A stretch of DNA of 64,000 bases from Vulcanimicrobiota bacterium (GTDB taxonomy: Bacteria > Vulcanimicrobiota > Xenobia > Xenobiales > JADMJV01). A model generated the notes under the pieces. The model saw only the letters and a program-made list of their open reading frames with translations. It searched no databases and was not told the DNA's origin. The translations under genes and the position numbers were made by a program. This document shows positions 61,195 to 64,000 of this stretch, piece after piece. The stretch is from contig JAFKGI010000007.1 of NCBI GenBank assembly GCA_017307785.1, forward strand, positions 186,001 through 250,000. Reading direction: 5' to 3'. Each line of letters starts with the position of its first letter. Position 1 is the stretch's first letter.

Positions 61195-62433
61195 ATGTTC
61201 AAACGCGTCGCCCTGGCCCTGCTGCTCTCCCCCTTCGTCTACGCCAAGCCTCTCAAACCCGCTCCAGCGGTGGTGAAAACGCTGAGCTCCCGCTACAAGC
61301 TGCCCACTCCCGTCTCCAGCGCCGGAATGACGACCGGGGCGCGCGACCTGGCAGACTATGTGGCCCTGCAGCAGCGCTTCTTTCCCGGCGCCGTGGTGAC
61401 GGCCGGTTTCTACGACTGGCGCACCACTTCTCGCTATCGCGGCCACGCCGGCCTGCATCTGGGCTACGACGTGGCCATGCCGTACGGCTGCCAGTTCTCG
61501 GCCGGTTGGGCGGGGACGGTCACTTCCATCGTGCTCTGGTCGGGCGAAGAATATGGCATCACCGTCCAGCACCCCGACGGCAGCAGCGTTACCTACGGGC
61601 ATGTCAGCCCCAAGGTGACGATCGGCCAGCGCGTCCTGCCGGGGGAACCGATCGGGACCATCGCCTACAACCACGTGGACGTCAAGATGCGCGACGCCAA
61701 CGGCAACTACGTGGACTTTGGCGGCAACGGCCGGGTGCTGCCCGCTCCCCAGTGGGCGGTGGAGCAGCCGGTGGCCAGCCGCGAGATGGTCATGGCCAAC
61801 TGGCTACTGGCCCAGAACACTCTCGAGATGGCCGAGGAGCAGTATCGCAACGAGAAACTGGAGAGCGAGAAACGCCGCATCCAGTTGCAGGCCCTACGCC
61901 AAAAAGTCCCGGCCCTCAAAGAGAGCCAGGAAATGATGGCCGAGTATGTCGAGCAGGGTCTGGTTTCGCGGCTGACTTCGGAAGAAAACCACGACGAACT
62001 GGAAAACGCTAAGAAAGAGTTGGCGCGCATGGAGAAGGCTCGCACCACCTCTCCGGAACGCGTCAAGCAACTGCAAAAAGACGTCGACGTAGCCCGTAAC
62101 CGCCTCAACGAGGCCAAAAAGATGGCCGGTGAGCGAGGCATCAGTTGGAAACAGGTGCAGGCTTTCGTGCAGGCCACCATCGCCAACGACCGGGCTCTGA
62201 GCAAGAATGTGCAGGCCTATAAAAAGAACGCCCTGACCAAGAACTCGGCCAAGCTGGCTTCGCTGGAACAGGAGCTCAGCAAAGCCACCGATACGCTCAA
62301 AACCTACGAGGAACTCTTCGAGATGGGCGGCATTTCCCGCAACGAGCTGGATGAAGCCCGCACCAAGAAGCAGATCCTACAGGCTCAGGTCAAAGCCTTC
62401 AAAGGCAGTGCCAACCCGACCGGACACGATTAG
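61195..62433 (+). CDS. M23-like exported protein with C-terminal coiled coils
   Basis: 412 residues from ATG 61195 (signal peptide MFKRVALALLLSPFVYAKP). LytM/M23-like domain ~70-175: HLGYDVAMPYG (H88 and D92), WAGTVTSIVLWSGEEYGITV, YGHVSPKVTIGQRVLPGE and YNHVDVKMRD. In active M23 enzymes the last motif is HxH; here it is H160-V-D162, so catalysis may be absent, as in EnvC/NlpD activators. Residues ~200-412 are coiled coil (EEQYRNEKLESEKRRIQLQA). This order (M23 then coiled coil) is the reverse of EnvC. Likely periplasmic. The frame is also open upstream through the minisatellite. Confidence 0.75.
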   Translation: MFKRVALALLLSPFVYAKPLKPAPAVVKTLSSRYKLPTPVSSAGMTTGARDLADYVALQQRFFPGAVVTAGFYDWRTTSRYRGHAGLHLGYDVAMPYGCQFSAGWAGTVTSIVLWSGEEYGITVQHPDGSSVTYGHVSPKVTIGQRVLPGEPIGTIAYNHVDVKMRDANGNYVDFGGNGRVLPAPQWAVEQPVASREMVMANWLLAQNTLEMAEEQYRNEKLESEKRRIQLQALRQKVPALKESQEMMAEYVEQGLVSRLTSEENHDELENAKKELARMEKARTTSPERVKQLQKDVDVARNRLNEAKKMAGERGISWKQVQAFVQATIANDRALSKNVQAYKKNALTKNSAKLASLEQELSKATDTLKTYEELFEMGGISRNELDEARTKKQILQAQVKAFKGSANPTGHD

Positions 62434-62435
62434 GA

Positions 62436-62861
62436 CTAGCGGCTGACCCACTCCATGATGGTGTCGGGCTTGAGCTCGCGAGTCTTCACGTCATATTTGG
62501 CGGAAATCCAGTGATTGAAGTGCTCTTGCTGAAGGCCCTGCGTCTGCAGGGTGATGGTGTGGGTGCGGGGGTTGAGGAGTAGAAACTGCCCCGAGTAAGA
62601 CCGGTCGGTCATGGGAATTGCGTTACCGCCGGCGATGATTTCACCGGTATCCTCATCCGGCTTGGAGTAGCCTTTCCAGCCTTCGCCCAGAACTGAGGCG
62701 TCACGAGTGCGCACGAACGCCTCCACCCGGGGATCTTCGATGCTCTTGATACCGTGAGGGGCGACCTTGCCCTCTTTCTTGTCGACTTTGCCGTTCGAAC
62801 GCAGGGTCATATTGCCCACGATAGCGCGATTGCCTAAAGGTAAGCTGAATGCCATGTCCAT
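62436..62861 (-). CDS. Small protein of unknown function
   Basis: About 141 residues. Start ATG 62861 has GGGAG four bases upstream; ATG 62882 is an alternative adding seven residues. Soluble beta-rich sequence (GNRAIVGNMTLRSNGKVDK, GQFLLLNPRTHTITLQTQGL), with no signal peptide. Convergent with the M23-like gene (2-base gap). Not recognised. Confidence 0.55.
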   Translation of the reverse strand: MDMAFSLPLGNRAIVGNMTLRSNGKVDKKEGKVAPHGIKSIEDPRVEAFVRTRDASVLGEGWKGYSKPDEDTGEIIAGGNAIPMTDRSYSGQFLLLNPRTHTITLQTQGLQQEHFNHWISAKYDVKTRELKPDTIMEWVSR

Positions 62862-63198
62862 TGTGCTCCCATATCTCTGCATAAAACGCCGCGTGCGGGT
62901 CTAGGAACGGCTGCCTCGCCACGGTCTTTTTTGTGTGTATATGTGTGAGCCCAGTCTAAGGGGGCGCCCTGAAAAACCTCCGAAAGCGTCCTTTCTGCGA
63001 ATGCTCCTTCCGGAAGGGGGACCAGGGGGGATGTGGGGACTGTGGAAATGGCGTGGCTCAAGCGCGGTTGCGTGAAGCCGGCGCAGGGCAGCACTCGTGG
63101 GAGACTGCCGGCGGAGTCAGGGCTCTGGGAGCAACCGCTGAGCGGCAACATTGTCACCGGTGAGCGGTTGCGTGGAGTTCGGCCCACCTTTCCGGGCT
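62862..63198. repeat. 337-base gap with an inverted repeat GCAACCGCT / AGCGGTTGC
   Basis: GCAACCGCT at 63131-63139 and AGCGGTTGC at 63163-63171 are 9-base inverted arms separated by 23 bases; GCGGTTGCGTG also occurs near 63063. No coding evidence. It may be an operator or a small element upstream of the 62436-62861 gene or downstream of the helicase gene. Confidence 0.4.
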
Positions 63199-64000
63199 CT
63201 AGGAGTCCATGGCCGAGAGTGATTCTCGGAGTTCGTCGCGCAGGATGAGGGGTTCGATCTGGCGGCATTTCTCGGCGAGTTGGCCGGGGATGCCGGGCAC
63301 GAAGGACAGCTGACGGGAGACGTCCAGGGTGCGGCGCAGGGCGCGGATCAGGTCGCCGCCCTCGAGGCCGGACAGTTCGATGAGTTCCTCCCAGGTGCAG
63401 CCGTTGGCCCATTGATAGGCCAGCGGGGCGTAGGAAGTGACGACCGCGCAGGGGACGTCAACGCTCTGCTGGCGCTGCAGTCTTTCCAGATCGGTGGCGA
63501 TGGCGCGGCATTCGTTGAGGGCTTCGGCGATGTAACGGCGGGCCTTGAGGCGCAGACCTTCCAGGGCGCGCAGTTCCTCGTTCACCATACAGGTAAGCAC
63601 GGCCGCGATCTCGGTCGCCTCAAGAGTGTCGAGCACTCCGGCGAAGATCACTTCGCAGAGCAAAATGGTATTGCTGGCGCGCAGGGCGGCAGCCACCTCA
63701 CCCTTGTAGGTGGGCCGCATATCCCGCGGCCCCTCCGAACTCGCCGGAATTTCGTCCAGGTAATCGAGACGCATCAGCACTTTGCACAGGGCCAGGAACT
63801 GCCCCCAATAGGGCGTGTCCTTGCTACCGCTGCCGGCTCGCTTGAGGAACTGCTCCAGGTCACGGCGCCGGTGTTGTTGCTCCACGCAGGGGGCGATCTT
63901 GGAGCAACCGTTACACGGGGAGGCCTGAATGCGGTCGAAGACCCGCTCGCGCTCCGCTTTCATGCGCAGGATTTCGTATTTGACCGAACCCTTGGGAGCT
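63199..64000 (-). CDS. SKI2/MTR4-type DExH helicase, C-terminal part (N-terminus outside window)
   Basis: The frame stays open from the right edge to the stop at 63199, giving at least 266 residues. The DSHCT-type C-terminal domain is visible: DMRPTYKGEVAAALRASNTI, VLTCMVNEE, YAPLAYQWANGCTWEELI, GGDLIRALRRTLDVSRQL. A CNGCSKIAPC cysteine cluster lies near the start. Such proteins are SF2 RNA helicases of the SKI2 type found in several bacterial phyla; no helicase motif itself is within the window. The right edge cuts the gene. Confidence 0.85.
   Translation of the reverse strand, partial: APKGSVKYEILRMKAERERVFDRIQASPCNGCSKIAPCVEQQHRRRDLEQFLKRAGSGSKDTPYWGQFLALCKVLMRLDYLDEIPASSEGPRDMRPTYKGEVAAALRASNTILLCEVIFAGVLDTLEATEIAAVLTCMVNEELRALEGLRLKARRYIAEALNECRAIATDLERLQRQQSVDVPCAVVTSYAPLAYQWANGCTWEELIELSGLEGGDLIRALRRTLDVSRQLSFVPGIPGQLAEKCRQIEPLILRDELRESLSAMDS

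Noticed and set aside
60468..61202. Annotating the minus-strand APTGPG repeat ORF as a gene
   Set aside because: Third-codon C and hydrophobic variation are suggestive, but it lacks a signal peptide, a clear ribosome site and independent support, and overlaps the M23-like start; kept as a finding only.

Overview
The window is GC-rich and densely coded, with mean gaps well under 100 bases and many 1, 4 or 8 base start/stop overlaps. It looks like a chromosomal piece of a free-living diderm bacterium. Evidence for two membranes is a TpsB/Omp85-type outer-membrane barrel with POTRA domains, a lipoprotein signal, many Sec signal peptides and a set of type II secretion/type IV pilus pseudopilins. 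Eukaryote-like Ser/Thr kinases, many two-component proteins and odd secreted proteins with long N-terminal leaders recall lineages such as Eremiobacterota/Vulcanimicrobiota or Myxococcota. No rRNA or other phylogenetic marker is present, so the placement is a guess. I saw no rRNA, tRNA, CRISPR array, transposase or phage gene.

Layout. 1-4.8 kb: end of a secreted WD40-like protein, a flavin amine oxidase, a secreted-type alpha/beta hydrolase, a split two-gene chromate transporter and a possible 27-residue leader ORF. 4.9-14.1 kb: EEP nuclease, a CHASE2 Ser/Thr kinase coupled to a secreted protein, a DUF4142-like protein, a GAF-GGDEF diguanylate cyclase overlapping tail-to-tail with a histidine-kinase-like membrane protein, a GAF/PAS protein and small exported proteins. 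14.1-21.3 kb, minus strand: one long run of SDR, acyl-CoA ligase, alpha/beta hydrolase, two unknowns, AceK and a thioredoxin-like gene interrupted by one in-frame UGA in a C-P-V-(UGA) motif, followed by a SECIS-like hairpin (probable selenoprotein). 21.3-31.2 kb: unknown protein, a coupled hybrid of CHASE3/PAS kinase, Rcp-type regulator and zinc-ribbon, a Ser/Thr kinase with a duplicated outer domain, a GDPD phosphodiesterase, DedA, several small exported proteins including a Gln/Asn/Tyr-rich one, and an HExxH peptidase. 31.2-36.9 kb: a two-CBM GH5 cellulase lipoprotein, macro-domain protein and a cation/proton antiporter-like protein. 36.9-46.5 kb: TpsB barrel and, convergent to it, a pseudopilin operon headed by GspF and a 987-residue tandem-repeat protein. 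46.8-58.6 kb: 2-oxoglutarate permease with a hybrid kinase, a membrane protein, LysA-like decarboxylase, SulP transporter and two OmpR-type two-component pairs. 58.6-64 kb: EVE protein, UPF0210 protein, a 33-unit minisatellite, an M23-like protein with coiled coils, and the C-terminal part of an SKI2-type helicase.

The most noteworthy items are the likely selenoprotein, the shared P-x-D-x-[FY] leader in four unrelated exported proteins, the seven-repeat 987-residue protein placed at the head of the pseudopilin operon, the fusion of a GspH-type pseudopilin to a beta-propeller, and the 18/21-base minisatellite. Assignments rest on reading motifs by eye; no database search was possible.
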